Assembly (NCBI GenBank): GCA_934500835.1 | Contig: CAKSTR010000009.1 | Span: 124,001 to 188,000, forward strand | Direction of reading: 5' to 3' | From: an uncultured Paracoccaceae bacterium | GTDB lineage: Bacteria > Pseudomonadota > Alphaproteobacteria > Rhodobacterales > Rhodobacteraceae | Length of the DNA: 64,000 nucleotides | Shown here: piece after piece, positions 44,940 through 52,942 of the stretch | How the letters are laid out: each line of letters opens with the position of its first letter | Numbering within the stretch: the first letter of the stretch is position 1 | Position numbers and translations under genes: made by a program | The notes under the pieces: generated by a model | Database searches by the model: none | Told to the model about the DNA's origin: nothing | What the model saw: the letters and a program-made list of their open reading frames with translations, nothing else

Positions 44940-45435
44940 GGAGTGTAGATCCCGGCCAGATGCTCGCCGAAGGGCTCGATGATCTCGAGAATGGCCGCGG
45001 TGTGCTGTGGGAAGGTCTCGCGGACGAACTCCAGGAGCTTGGCCATCACGTCCTGGGCGACGCCCAGCTCCGAGACCTTGGGCGCGAACCGCTTGGCGCT
45101 GGCGGCCATCTTGGTCATCGCGTCGGAGAGCGAGACCAGCAACGAGACTTTGGTCGCGGTGTCGCGTTGCCGACCTTGATCTCGTCCAGGATCGACTGCG
45201 CCTGGATCATGAACTCTTCGACAACCGAAGACACGACAACCTCGACGCCCTCGCCGGCAATAACATGTGCGGTGCGCAGCTTGTCCCAATCGTCACCGTT
45301 GTCCTTGGCGGCCTTCTTCCAGCGCCCAACCGTCGCTTCGGATATTCCATAGGCCGTCGCGATGGTGGACTGCATCATCCGGCGGAAGATGTAGTCGGAG
45401 CGCGCTTTGCGCTTCACGTCCTCATTGGCCGACAT
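44936..45435 (-). pseudogene. DUF1804 family protein (terminase small subunit-like), frame broken by one base
   Basis: The N-terminal frame (ATG 45,435) encodes an HTH (TIATAYGISEATVGRWKKAAKDNGDDWDKL) up to ILDEIKVGN and then a nonsense tail. The rest of the family (DTATKVSLLVSLSDAM...ILEIIEPFGEHLAGIY) lies in the -1 frame and ends at the terminase start. A single missing base near 45,164-45,168 explains it. No slippery heptamer is present, so a deletion or sequencing error is more likely than recoding. The Mu equivalent is probably gp27. Confidence 0.75.
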
Positions 45436-45667
45436 TGAAGCCTCCCGACAGTGCGAAGGCCACGGCGCCCATGATGATGGCGCCCAGAACAAGCCTTGTG
45501 ATCCAGGTGATGCCGCCCTTGATGTCATCCAGCGACTGCTCGATCTTTTCGGCCCGGACGGTTTCGGCGGCGGAATGGGTTTCAAGGGCGGAAAGCCGCC
45601 CGTCATGCTTGTCGAGGCGCGAATGCGCGTCGCGCAGCCGTTCACTAAGGTGCGTCAGGTCAGTCAC
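45422..45667 (-). CDS. Small membrane-anchored coiled-coil protein (lysis or head cassette)
   Basis: GTG at 45,667 overlaps the holin stop (GTGA). About 81 residues: a coiled coil (RLRDAHSRLDKHDGRLSALE) and one transmembrane helix near the C-terminus (TRLVLGAIIMGAVAFALSGG). This layout resembles XhlA-type proteins that work with holins. It overlaps the DUF1804 gene. Confidence 0.65.
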   Translation of the reverse strand: MTDLTHLSERLRDAHSRLDKHDGRLSALETHSAAETVRAEKIEQSLDDIKGGITWITRLVLGAIIMGAVAFALSGGFNVGQ

Positions 45668-46170
45668 GTCTTCGATTTCCACTTTTCGGCCAGATCCTTG
45701 ATGGTGTGGCCGCCCATGTAGAGGCCGGCGTAGATGCCGGTCAGCTGGATCAGCACGTCAAAGGGCGTGGCCGGCAGCGCGATCTTCCAGATCGCATTGG
45801 CGACATGCAGGATGACGATGTTCCAGAGCCACAGCAGACCGATCAGATACATGCCGGCCGGACGCCACGCGCGCTGCCACAGCGGTTCGGTCTGTTCGGC
45901 CTGCAGCACGGCCGTCTGGTATTCGAGGCCGGAAGCGTAGAGGGCCACCAGCTCCGGCGACTGGCGCTCAACCTCGCGCAGCGCATCGATGGCGCGGGGC
46001 TCATCTTCGGCCACCAGGGCATCCAGTTGCTCGACAGGGACACCCGCCTTCTTGGCCACGGCCTGCAGGACATCGATGGCGAGGCCACCGTAGCCGCCCA
46101 GCTGATCATTCAGGATCTTGCCAACAACCGGGGCGCCGATCTGGATGGCGAGAGAGGCGATCGCGGACAT
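45664..46170 (-). CDS. Holin, 3-TM type
   Basis: The 168-residue protein matches the holin family first described for gene-transfer release (3TM_holin): RQSPELVALYASGLEYQTAVLQAEQTEPLWQRAWRP, followed by membrane segments (MYLIGLLWLWNIVILHVA and another near residue 140). AGGAG precedes the ATG, which overlaps the lysozyme stop. Confidence 0.85.
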   Translation of the reverse strand: MSAIASLAIQIGAPVVGKILNDQLGGYGGLAIDVLQAVAKKAGVPVEQLDALVAEDEPRAIDALREVERQSPELVALYASGLEYQTAVLQAEQTEPLWQRAWRPAGMYLIGLLWLWNIVILHVANAIWKIALPATPFDVLIQLTGIYAGLYMGGHTIKDLAEKWKSKT

Positions 46171-47090
46171 CAGAAGCTCCTGAGATGGGCCGCGAGGCGC
46201 GGCAGGCGATGTTGGATCTTGGAGGCGATGGCATCGCGGTATTGCCACGCCCTCCAGCCCGCCCAGGCGATGCAGATCACGATCAACGCCGGGCCGAGCC
46301 AGGGCGCGATCTGATTGACAGGATCCGAGACAACGATAGCCGTGCCGCCGGAAACACCTGTCGCGCCGCCGGTCACAGCTGCCTTTCCCTTGGCAGCCGC
46401 GTCGATGCGGCGCTGGATGGTCGCAGCGGTCGCCCGACCGAGGATCCCGTCAACCGTCAGGTCGTGATCCTGCTGGAACTGGCGCACCCCGCTTGCGTAG
46501 ATCGCATCCTGATTGGGGCCAACCGCATAACCGAGGCGCACCAGGGTGGCATGGAGCTTCGGCACCTCGGCGGCGGTCACCGGCGAAACGATCCGCGCAA
46601 AGTCGCCACGGGGCGCGGGATCGGGTTTCTTGACGCGGGCCGGATACTGGGCATAGCGCAGGATCAGAAACTCGCGCTCTCGGCGGCGGACCAGAACCGA
46701 ATTGACCTTGCCGCCTGCCTTGTTCCAGGCCTTGAAGGCCGGCTCGACCGAAACCCATGCCCGCTTCAACCAGAGCCGCACCCACGTCGCCTTTGTGATC
46801 GCCCCGGTGTTCCAGTGGAACAGCACCGCGGCGTCGAACTCGTGCCGCTTGGGATAACCGGGGGCCATCGCCCGCACGACGGCCGGTTCGTAATTGCGGG
46901 TCAATGCAAGACGGGTCAGCCGGTCGGACTCCTCCTGAGTGATAACCATCCCTGACACGGGCCTCACCACCCCGGAGGCTGCGGTCAGCCCACGCGAGAT
47001 CGTCCATTTGCCAACGACATCCCGATAGGCGCGCAGGACATCGCCCTCCTCCATATCGAGGGCGTCAAAGCCTTGGTCGCTGAGATGCAT
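46170..47090 (-). CDS. Endolysin: lysozyme domain, peptidoglycan-binding domain and membrane anchor
   Basis: The 306-residue protein starts with a lysozyme-like domain (ALDMEEGDVLRAYRDVVGKWTISRGLT carries the catalytic Glu and the family motif; also FHWNTGAI), then a peptidoglycan-binding domain (LVRLGYAVGPNQDAIYASGV, VDGILGRATAA) and one transmembrane segment near the C-terminus (WLGPALIVICIAWAGW). First gene of the late operon. The 80-bp gap before it holds a palindrome and probably the late promoter. Confidence 0.85.
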   Translation of the reverse strand: MHLSDQGFDALDMEEGDVLRAYRDVVGKWTISRGLTAASGVVRPVSGMVITQEESDRLTRLALTRNYEPAVVRAMAPGYPKRHEFDAAVLFHWNTGAITKATWVRLWLKRAWVSVEPAFKAWNKAGGKVNSVLVRRREREFLILRYAQYPARVKKPDPAPRGDFARIVSPVTAAEVPKLHATLVRLGYAVGPNQDAIYASGVRQFQQDHDLTVDGILGRATAATIQRRIDAAAKGKAAVTGGATGVSGGTAIVVSDPVNQIAPWLGPALIVICIAWAGWRAWQYRDAIASKIQHRLPRLAAHLRSF

Positions 47091-47154
47091 GATATGGGGC
47101 GCCTGTCATCCGATGATGGGACAGACCTAACGCGCGCGCCTAGGGTGGCTCGCC

Positions 47155-47171
47155 CGGACCTCAGGTCCGGT
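47155..47171. repeat. 17-bp palindrome, copy 2, at the mor/late boundary
   Basis: CCGGACCTCAGGTCCGG is identical to 39,327-39,343. Its last base is the first base of the reverse-complemented mor stop codon, so it sits exactly at the end of the middle operon and about 65 bp upstream of the endolysin start. Candidate activator site or terminator. Confidence 0.8.
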
Positions 47172-47584
47172 CAGTCATCCAGGTCGGGGAAAAGCGGCAT
47201 TGGCGAAGGGACCGTCCGGTTGGCGAGGCGCCGGACATGACGCTCGGTAATCCCGAGCGCGGCCGAGATCGCCGCCCGGTCCCGGCCTTCGGCCTGCAGG
47301 GTCAGCACCGCCGACTTCTGCGATTTCGCCCCCCGGCCGTGGGGTATGTAGATCTGGTTGCCTGAGAGATGCTTGCACAAGGCGGTCGCGTCGTCCATCC
47401 CGAGCGCCTGGACGACGGGATGGTCACGGTCTGGCGCCTTCGGGAACTTCATATCCCGGCCCCCGAAGGCCTGCATCAGCTTCAGCGCCACCCGTATGCC
47501 CGTGCCTGCCCCGTAGAACTCGTCCAGGGTTTCCACCAGATCGATGATGGACAGGGGCAGATCGGGGCGGGCGGCACGGCTCAT
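47171..47584 (-). CDS. mor: Mor family middle-operon / late gene activator
   Basis: The 137-residue protein belongs to the Mor/C family: an N-terminal dimerisation part (SIIDLVETLDEFYGAGTGIRVALKLMQAFGG) and a C-terminal HTH (RDRAAISAALGITERHVRRLANR). It should activate the late promoters. Only one Mor/C member is seen, unlike Mu, which has two. It is the last gene of the early operon. Confidence 0.88.
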   Translation of the reverse strand: MSRAARPDLPLSIIDLVETLDEFYGAGTGIRVALKLMQAFGGRDMKFPKAPDRDHPVVQALGMDDATALCKHLSGNQIYIPHGRGAKSQKSAVLTLQAEGRDRAAISAALGITERHVRRLANRTVPSPMPLFPDLDD

Positions 47585-48237
47585 GCGGCAAGAGCCTCCG
47601 GCAGATCGTAGTCACCCGGACGCTCAAGCCGCTTGCGGCAAGGCGGGATCCAGCCGAACTCGGGCGCGCGACGGGTCGGCTTTGCGGTGGGGATCCAGAC
47701 AATCCAGCTATAGGCGGTGGCCGAACTGCCCTTCGGTGCCATCCGCCCCTTGTGAATGACCACGCGCTCGGCGAATTGCAGGATGAGGCGGGGCGGGCGG
47801 CGGCTAAAAATCGAACAGTAGCGATCGGCACCTTCGAGGAAGGCGCTGCGCACAAAGAGCGCCACTGCCGTGGTGCTGGTTTCGAGCGCGCGGTCCAGAA
47901 ACTGCGCGGCAAGGCGGAACGGGGGATTCGTGATGGTCCAGTCCACGACCTGCGGCGGCGGGCCAAACAGATAGTCCCCCACCGGATAGCCAACGCCATA
48001 GTCGAAGATGTCGGACGCCACGACCCGGCCAAAGTATTCGCCAAGCGGCCGCGCCATGTACCCGCGGTTGGCCGCAGGCTCCCGGACCGTCTGGTCATCG
48101 ACCGGCAGCCACCAGAGCGTATGGATGAGGTGATCCAGCAGCGCCCTTGTCGCCCAGGGCGGCGTCGGGAAATCGTCCAGGCTGTGATGAGGCTCACGGC
48201 GCTGCTGCATCACGGCCGAGCTACGGTTCTGGGTCAC
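47581..48237 (-). CDS. DNA methyltransferase-like protein (NPPF motif)
   Basis: The 218-residue protein has DDFPTPPWATRALL near the N-terminus and the catalytic TITNPPFRLAAQFLDRA, typical of amino-methyltransferases that modify adenine N6 or cytosine N4. The SAM-binding region is VREPAANRGYMARPL...VVASDIFDYG. Likely phage anti-restriction. Overlaps gemA and mor. Confidence 0.8.
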   Translation of the reverse strand: MTQNRSSAVMQQRREPHHSLDDFPTPPWATRALLDHLIHTLWWLPVDDQTVREPAANRGYMARPLGEYFGRVVASDIFDYGVGYPVGDYLFGPPPQVVDWTITNPPFRLAAQFLDRALETSTTAVALFVRSAFLEGADRYCSIFSRRPPRLILQFAERVVIHKGRMAPKGSSATAYSWIVWIPTAKPTRRAPEFGWIPPCRKRLERPGDYDLPEALAA

Positions 48238-48671
48238 GCAGCACCCCCGGCCTTTGCGGCCTTGCCGCGCTTCTCCATCTTCTTCAGCGCCTCGATGATC
48301 GGGCTGGCCTGGTCGTAGGACAGCATGTCAGGATCGACCACCACGCCGTCATGACCATGGGCAACGAAGCGCTTGCAGAAGGCGCGCAGGGCGGCCGGCG
48401 ATCGGTCTTCGATGACACCCAGCTGATGGCAGTTCTTCCAAAGCGCGTGGATCATCCGCGACCAAGGCTTGAAGGACTGCGGCAGCCGCTTGCCTGCGAC
48501 CTTCACCTTGAAGCCGAGCCGCGTCATTTCCTTGACCACGGCTGCGCGCTGCGCTTCGGACATGGCGCGCAGCGAGGCGGTGCCCGTCACCCGCTGCAGG
48601 AGCGCGCGATAGGTGTCCTCGTCGAGGCCGAGTTCCTTGCGGGCGACATGGATGACCTTCAGTGTGTTCAT
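48234..48671 (-). CDS. gemA: GemA-like regulatory protein (DUF1018)
   Basis: The 145-residue protein shows the GemA pattern: IHVARKELGLDEDTYRALLQRVTG, then EMTRLGFK and WSRMIHALWKNC. In Mu, GemA affects host gene expression and DNA gyrase-dependent processes. It lies two genes upstream of mor, as in Mu. Confidence 0.9.
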   Translation of the reverse strand: MNTLKVIHVARKELGLDEDTYRALLQRVTGTASLRAMSEAQRAAVVKEMTRLGFKVKVAGKRLPQSFKPWSRMIHALWKNCHQLGVIEDRSPAALRAFCKRFVAHGHDGVVVDPDMLSYDQASPIIEALKKMEKRGKAAKAGGAA

Positions 48672-48907
48672 GCCGAAGCCTCCGGGAATTGTGTGCGGAT
48701 CAATGCGTCCCGCCGAGCTTCATGTGCCGCGAGATCGACCTCGGGGATGGAGCTGTACTCGACCCAATGTGCGATGCCGCTTCGGCGCAGGCATCCGGCG
48801 GCCACCCGCTCGACAAAGGTCGCGTGTTTTGCCGCACTCATCCAATAGCCGTGACCAGCACCACCACTACTGAGGCGCCAGGAGAGGCGGCAGACAGAGG
48901 CCATCAT
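48668..48907 (-). CDS. Small hypothetical early protein (79 aa)
   Basis: ATG at 48,907 overlaps the previous stop (a second ATG follows directly). The protein has SAAKHATFVERVAAGCLRRSGI and an acidic C-terminus. No family recognised. It overlaps gemA by four bases. Confidence 0.6.
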   Translation of the reverse strand: MMASVCRLSWRLSSGGAGHGYWMSAAKHATFVERVAAGCLRRSGIAHWVEYSSIPEVDLAAHEARRDALIRTQFPEASA

Positions 48908-49113
48908 CAGATCACCTCCAGATGCAGGATCGAACAACCGCCGCGCCGGCCCTCCAGGGCGATGACGATGGCGCCGTAGCCCAAAGCCCAGGGCTTGGAG
49001 CGGATGGCAGTCACCTCGAACTCCGGTTTGCCGGAGATCGGGAAGAAGCGGACCTTGCGGCCGATCGGGAAATTCCGCTCCGCCGCGGCCAGGGCGCGTT
49101 CGAGATCAGTCAT
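48907..49113 (-). CDS. Small hypothetical early protein (68 aa)
   Basis: ATG at 49,113 overlaps the stop of the upstream gene. The product starts MTDLERALAAAERNFPIGRKVRFFP and has a beta-strand pattern. No family recognised; translational coupling supports it. Confidence 0.65.
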   Translation of the reverse strand: MTDLERALAAAERNFPIGRKVRFFPISGKPEFEVTAIRSKPWALGYGAIVIALEGRRGGCSILHLEVI

Positions 49114-49702
49114 GGCTGCACCGCGCACAGGTCTCGGGATGGGAAATTGACGGGGTGAACTGCCGCTTGCAGCTTCTGCAGGTGATCTGCCCACCCTCGG
49201 CCAGGTGCTTCTGGAGCCGGCGCTTGTGTTGCGACCACATGCCCTGCAGCTGGCCGGTGCTGAGTCCCAGCTCCAGAGCGACGGTCGAGATCTTCTCGCC
49301 GGCCGCGATCCGGGCAAAGGCACGGTCGCGCTCGGCCTCCGTCAGGAGGGGGGCCTTGGGTGTCAGGAACGCCGGCGCGACGGGCTTGTCCGGGACGACC
49401 GCAGGCAGGTTCCTGACAGGTCTGGGGGGCGCAGGCGTCGGCGCCGGCCGGTGCTTCTCGACCAGTTCCCGCAACCGGGCCTCCCCGGCCTCCTCCAGCG
49501 CTGCAGCCTCGGCCTCGGCCACGTCGGCGGCGGCGGTGCCGAAGCCGGCGGGCTCCTCGACCGGCCAGTCGATCTCCTCGTCCTGGAGGAGCGCGCAGAC
49601 CCGCTGGCCGACCTCCCGCTCGGGGAAGATGCCGATCAGGATCGGCTTCATCAGGACAATCTCGACCTGCCCATCCGGCCGGTCTCGCAACATGTAGGAC
49701 AT
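49106..49702 (-). CDS. Early protein with HTH and C-terminal zinc ribbon
   Basis: About 198 residues from the ATG at 49,702 (GAGG six bases upstream; two ATG codons at 49,726 lack a binding site). An Ala/Glu-rich helix and a Pro-rich linker precede an HTH (ARIAAGEKISTVALELGLSTGQLQGMW) and a four-Cys ribbon (CRSCKRQFTPS...CARC). Probably DNA-binding. It begins just after a strong hairpin. Confidence 0.65.
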   Translation of the reverse strand: MSYMLRDRPDGQVEIVLMKPILIGIFPEREVGQRVCALLQDEEIDWPVEEPAGFGTAAADVAEAEAAALEEAGEARLRELVEKHRPAPTPAPPRPVRNLPAVVPDKPVAPAFLTPKAPLLTEAERDRAFARIAAGEKISTVALELGLSTGQLQGMWSQHKRRLQKHLAEGGQITCRSCKRQFTPSISHPETCARCSHD

Positions 49703-49753
49703 GGGTGCCTCGCGGGGCTGCATCATCAGGGCCGGGCCACCATGGCCGACCGA

Positions 49754-49780
49754 CCTGCCCCGGCGCGATGCCGGGGCAGG
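49754..49780 (-). terminator. Strong hairpin within the early operon
   Basis: CCTGCCCCGGC and GCCGGGGCAGG pair perfectly (11 bp) over a 5-base loop, eight bases after the stop of the 49,788-49,952 gene. No T-tract, so it may attenuate transcription between the replication genes and the gemA/mor block. Confidence 0.55.
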
Positions 49781-49787
49781 TTTCGCT

Positions 49788-49952
49788 TCACGAGGGTTCT
49801 GCCGGGGTGAGATCGATCATGCCCTCGTTGATCAGGCTCCCGAGGGCTTCGATGATCTGCTTGATCTCTCTGGACCGGACGCGCGGTATGTCGGCACGGG
49901 CGCGCACCATCTGGATGATCTGGTGCATTTCGTCTTCGCTCCTCTCCGCCAT
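49788..49952 (-). CDS. Small hypothetical early protein (54 aa)
   Basis: The ATG at 49,952 lies one base after the HU stop. The 54 residues (MAERSEDEMHQIIQMVRARA..., IKQIIEALGSLINEGMIDL) are helical and acidic at the ends. No family recognised. The spacing and intact frame up to a hairpin support it. Confidence 0.6.
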   Translation of the reverse strand: MAERSEDEMHQIIQMVRARADIPRVRSREIKQIIEALGSLINEGMIDLTPAEPS

Positions 49953-49953
49953 C

Positions 49954-50220
49954 TCACGCCCCCTTCGCCGCCTTGAAGACGAGGCGCCGGCTCTCCGGGA
50001 TTTCCACCGGCGCGCCGGTCGCGGGGTTGCGGCCCACGCGCGCCGGCCGGGCCTTGACGCTGAAGGCCCCGAAGCCGTTCAGGCGGACGGTGTCGCCCGC
50101 CTCGGCCCGGTCGCGGGTGACATCGAGGAAGGCCTCGACCGCGGCCTTGGTCGCGGCGACGCTGGCGCCGGTCCTTTCGGAGACGATCTTGACCAGCGTG
50201 TCCTTGTTGACGGTTCCCAT
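49954..50220 (-). CDS. HU-family DNA-binding protein (phage-encoded)
   Basis: The 88-residue protein starts [18 protein letters not shown] and has the HU/IHF arm [27 protein letters not shown] precedes the ATG. Transposable phages need HU or IHF for transpososome assembly; this one brings its own. Confidence 0.92.
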   Translation of the reverse strand: MGTVNKDTLVKIVSERTGASVAATKAAVEAFLDVTRDRAEAGDTVRLNGFGAFSVKARPARVGRNPATGAPVEIPESRRLVFKAAKGA

Positions 50221-50244
50221 GTGGTTTCCTCCGTTCATGGGGGG

Positions 50245-50871
50245 TTAGCCGGCCAGCACAGCGCTGGACGGGTCGGGGGAGCGGGGAGGCGAGAGCCACC
50301 CTGCCTGGGCGTAGAACTCGGCGCGGCCGAGCCAGCGGTCGCGGGCGGACTGCCAGCTCTCGGCGGGAGGCAGGGCGCGCAGCGCGCCCATGGCGCGGTC
50401 AAGGAGATCGGTCTCCGCTGGGCCGAGCGGGCCCGGAGCGGCGCCGAGGAAGGTCCAGACCTCGGCCAGGAAAACGACCTGATCGACCGTCCGCAGCTGC
50501 TGAGACATCGACCTCGGGGCGAGGCCCCAGGCTGCCCCGATCCGGCGGTCGATGGCACCCTCGGCATTGCGGATGGCATTCTCGACCGCGGTCCTGGTGC
50601 CGAGCTGGCAGAGCAGCTCCACCGCCGGATCCATCAGGTCGCCCAGGAAGGCCTTGTGCGCGTCGTGCAGCAAGGCCCAGGGCTTCAGGTCCTGGGTGCA
50701 GAGGTCGGACACGAGGACCGAATGCGCGGCCACCGACCAGGGCTCCGGCGTCCGCCCGCCGAAGCGGTTGATCTTCGCCAAGGCAGCGGCGAGGGCAGCG
50801 GCGCCGAGGTCGGCCGGCTGCAGGTCGGCAAGGTCGATCGGGCCGCGGGCGGTATGGAAGGGCACACCCAT
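50245..50871 (-). CDS. HD-domain phosphohydrolase (YfbR-like)
   Basis: The 208-residue protein has NRFGGRTPEPWSVAAHSVLVSDL and LLHDAHKAFLGDL, the H...HD...D metal site of YfbR-type 5'-nucleotidases found in many phages. It may act on nucleotides during replication or on signalling nucleotides. Start overlaps the previous stop. Confidence 0.8.
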   Translation of the reverse strand: MGVPFHTARGPIDLADLQPADLGAAALAAALAKINRFGGRTPEPWSVAAHSVLVSDLCTQDLKPWALLHDAHKAFLGDLMDPAVELLCQLGTRTAVENAIRNAEGAIDRRIGAAWGLAPRSMSQQLRTVDQVVFLAEVWTFLGAAPGPLGPAETDLLDRAMGALRALPPAESWQSARDRWLGRAEFYAQAGWLSPPRSPDPSSAVLAG

Positions 50872-51272
50872 CAGGCTCGCCCCCCACGCTCGCCGACGAC
50901 GTCGACGGTGTTGATGCTGACACCCGCGTCCTCACCATCCAGCAGCGCGCTGCTGATCACCCTGCTCCAGGCCTCAATGACCGCTGGCAAGGTTGTGGCG
51001 GAATCCCGGCTGGCCGAGGCCGCGTTGACCACCGTGTTGCCCATGATGGCCCCGAGCGCCTTCCCGATGAACTCGGCCGAGCGTCCCTCGTTGACCATGC
51101 GGAGGATGCCGAGATGCGTGAGCAGGAGCGGTTCCCACAGCGCATCCTGCGCCAGGTAGAGCTGCAGGTCCGCCTCGCACTTGGCCCCCGCGAGAATGCC
51201 CGGGAGTACCTCGGCGCGCAGCTTGCGCAGCGATGCCTCGGCCTGCGTCAGATCGTAGTGGACGTGGTTCAT
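50871..51272 (-). CDS. Hypothetical early protein (133 aa)
   Basis: ATG at 51,272 overlaps the stop of the ASCH-like gene. Helical protein (TQAEASLRKLRAEVLPGILAG, HLGILRMVNEGRSAEFIGKAL). No family recognised. It is coupled to the HD-domain gene. Confidence 0.65.
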   Translation of the reverse strand: MNHVHYDLTQAEASLRKLRAEVLPGILAGAKCEADLQLYLAQDALWEPLLLTHLGILRMVNEGRSAEFIGKALGAIMGNTVVNAASASRDSATTLPAVIEAWSRVISSALLDGEDAGVSINTVDVVGERGGRA

Positions 51273-51658
51273 GCCGCCACCTCGACCGAGGTAGCCTGCG
51301 GCGGGGCCCATTCGATGATGAGCCCCTCCAGGAAGGTGGGGCTGAACTCGGCCGCCCAGCTATCCTCCAGCTCGGCGAAGCTGCGGTAGCCGAGCGCCTC
51401 GGCAAAGCGGTCGGACCAGATCACCGGGATGCCGTCCTGGCGGATCGCGCTGATATGCCCCGCGAGCCAGCTCACCTCGCAGCGGGCAACGTGGGTGCAG
51501 ATCGGGTCGGGGATGATCGCGCCGGAGGTGGTGCGGTCGGTCAGGCGGATGCGCTCGCCCGGGCGGGCATGGCGCAGGCTGGGCGGCCGGAAGGTCTGGC
51601 TGACCAGCCCGGCCTGGATCAGAGGCACGAGGCGCTGCTCGAAGGCGTAGGTGATCAT
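51269..51658 (-). CDS. ASCH/PUA-like domain protein
   Basis: The 129-residue protein begins MITYAFEQRLVPLIQAGLVSQTFR and then RHARPGERIRLTDRT, the pattern of phage ASCH-like proteins (ITYSFK..F...I..G.K.QTIR...RHARPGE...L). ASCH domains bind RNA or modified nucleosides. Role in the phage unknown. The start at 51,658 was chosen over an upstream one because it gives the family N-terminus. Confidence 0.7.
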   Translation of the reverse strand: MITYAFEQRLVPLIQAGLVSQTFRPPSLRHARPGERIRLTDRTTSGAIIPDPICTHVARCEVSWLAGHISAIRQDGIPVIWSDRFAEALGYRSFAELEDSWAAEFSPTFLEGLIIEWAPPQATSVEVAA

Positions 51659-51668
51659 GATCAGCCCC

Positions 51669-52337
51669 TTACGCGTTCGACAGGTCGATGGTGATGGGCA
51701 GGAGCTGCTCACCGATCTGCGCGGCGCGGCGGAAGTAGATCTGGTTCTTGGAGCCGGTCACCCGCATCGCGTCGCGAACGGCGCGCATGGCTTCCTTCCA
51801 CCGCGGATCCTCTATGCTCAGCCGAAGCAGGCTGAAAATGGCGGTGCGGTTTATGCGACCTTCCTGATCCGTGTTGAACGCATCGGTGATCACCGCGCGG
51901 ATTTCCGGGCGGGCATCTGCGGACCATTCATTCAGGCATTCGTCGACCAGTTGCTTGGCGATCTGCAGTTCCGGGCCAAACTCGACCCGGTCCTGAACCC
52001 GGATTTCGACCTCCATCAACCCATCGTGAGTTTTGTAGGACCGGTTACCTTTGCCGCGATTGCCTTTTTTGGTGACGCCGTACTCCTGCTCCAACAGCGC
52101 GTCGAACTCGCCGAGATCGGTCATCGTGTGGCCCTTGAAACGGGTCACCTGCTGCGACAACGCAATCGCGAAGCTCATGATCTTGCGGACGATCTCATCT
52201 TCAAGAAGGACTTGAGGCTTGATCAGTTCGATGGGCACAAGAGCGCCCTTCGCGTCTTCCATGTAGGTTTTGTCACCGAAGCAAATACGCCCGTCTGAGA
52301 GCGGTGCAGGGGTGAATTCATTGGTTGGCACGTTCAT
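51669..52337 (-). CDS. DUF3164 family protein
   Basis: The 222-residue protein matches the DUF3164 family of Mu-like phages: DEIVRKIMSFAIALSQQVTRFKGHTMTDL, LLEQEYG, GNRSYKTHDGLMEVEI, and INRTAIFSLLRLSIEDPRWKEAM. AAGGAG precedes the ATG. Function is not established; it occupies the place near B and gam in Mu. Confidence 0.88.
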   Translation of the reverse strand: MNVPTNEFTPAPLSDGRICFGDKTYMEDAKGALVPIELIKPQVLLEDEIVRKIMSFAIALSQQVTRFKGHTMTDLGEFDALLEQEYGVTKKGNRGKGNRSYKTHDGLMEVEIRVQDRVEFGPELQIAKQLVDECLNEWSADARPEIRAVITDAFNTDQEGRINRTAIFSLLRLSIEDPRWKEAMRAVRDAMRVTGSKNQIYFRRAAQIGEQLLPITIDLSNA

Positions 52338-52338
52338 T

Positions 52339-52572
52339 TCAGAACTCCTTGAGGCGGGGGAAAACGAGTTTCTCAGGCACCTGCAGCTGCAGGGGCGGGA
52401 TGGGGGCGAGACCGAGGATCACCAGCGCCAGCGCCATGTCCTCGCTGTCCTGAACGCTAAGGCTGGTCAGGGCGCGGATGCCGAGAAGATCGATCTTGCC
52501 CAGGGCGCGGGCGGCTGACACCAGAATGTCTCGGTCGGTGCGGGATGGCCGTTCGGCTTCAGGCAGAGACAT
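52339..52572 (-). CDS. Small hypothetical early protein (77 aa)
   Basis: Starts MSLPEAERPSRTDRDILVSAARALGK and ends one base before the DUF3164 start region. It overlaps the upstream gene by 14 bases. No family recognised. Confidence 0.6.
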   Translation of the reverse strand: MSLPEAERPSRTDRDILVSAARALGKIDLLGIRALTSLSVQDSEDMALALVILGLAPIPPLQLQVPEKLVFPRLKEF

Positions 52573-52942
52573 GACCGCCCTCCGGCTTCAGAGGGTTGAG
52601 GGGGCACCGCTTGCAGGCCCGAAATTGCGAGACCTGTTCGGGATCGGATGTGGACATCGGTGCGCTGGCCAGGGCGCGACAGCGGTCAGGTGTCAGGCCG
52701 GCGCGCAGGTGGGGGCACAGCACCTGATCCCGATAGAGTGCAAAGATCCGGGCACCATGCTTGGAGGTCACCAGATCGAGGCTCTGCGCCGGATAGGTGC
52801 CTGAGATCAGCATGGAGACGGACGGCCGGGCCATCCCGGTTTCCCGCGCGATCTGGCTGATGGACTTGCCCTTCCCGTGCTGCGCACGAAGAAGGCCGAT
52901 CCATTCGAGTTCCGGCAGATCGAGGTTCAACGCGGGGTGCAC
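52559..52942 (-). CDS. HTH protein with a Cys-rich C-terminus
   Basis: The 127-residue protein has an HTH (KSISQIARETGMARPSVSMLISGTYPAQS) and then C-P-H, C-R and CKRCPLNP, four cysteines that could hold zinc or an iron-sulfur cluster. It overlaps the upstream winged-helix gene by 16 bases. Likely a phage regulator; the target is unknown. Confidence 0.65.
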   Translation of the reverse strand: MHPALNLDLPELEWIGLLRAQHGKGKSISQIARETGMARPSVSMLISGTYPAQSLDLVTSKHGARIFALYRDQVLCPHLRAGLTPDRCRALASAPMSTSDPEQVSQFRACKRCPLNPLKPEGGHVSA

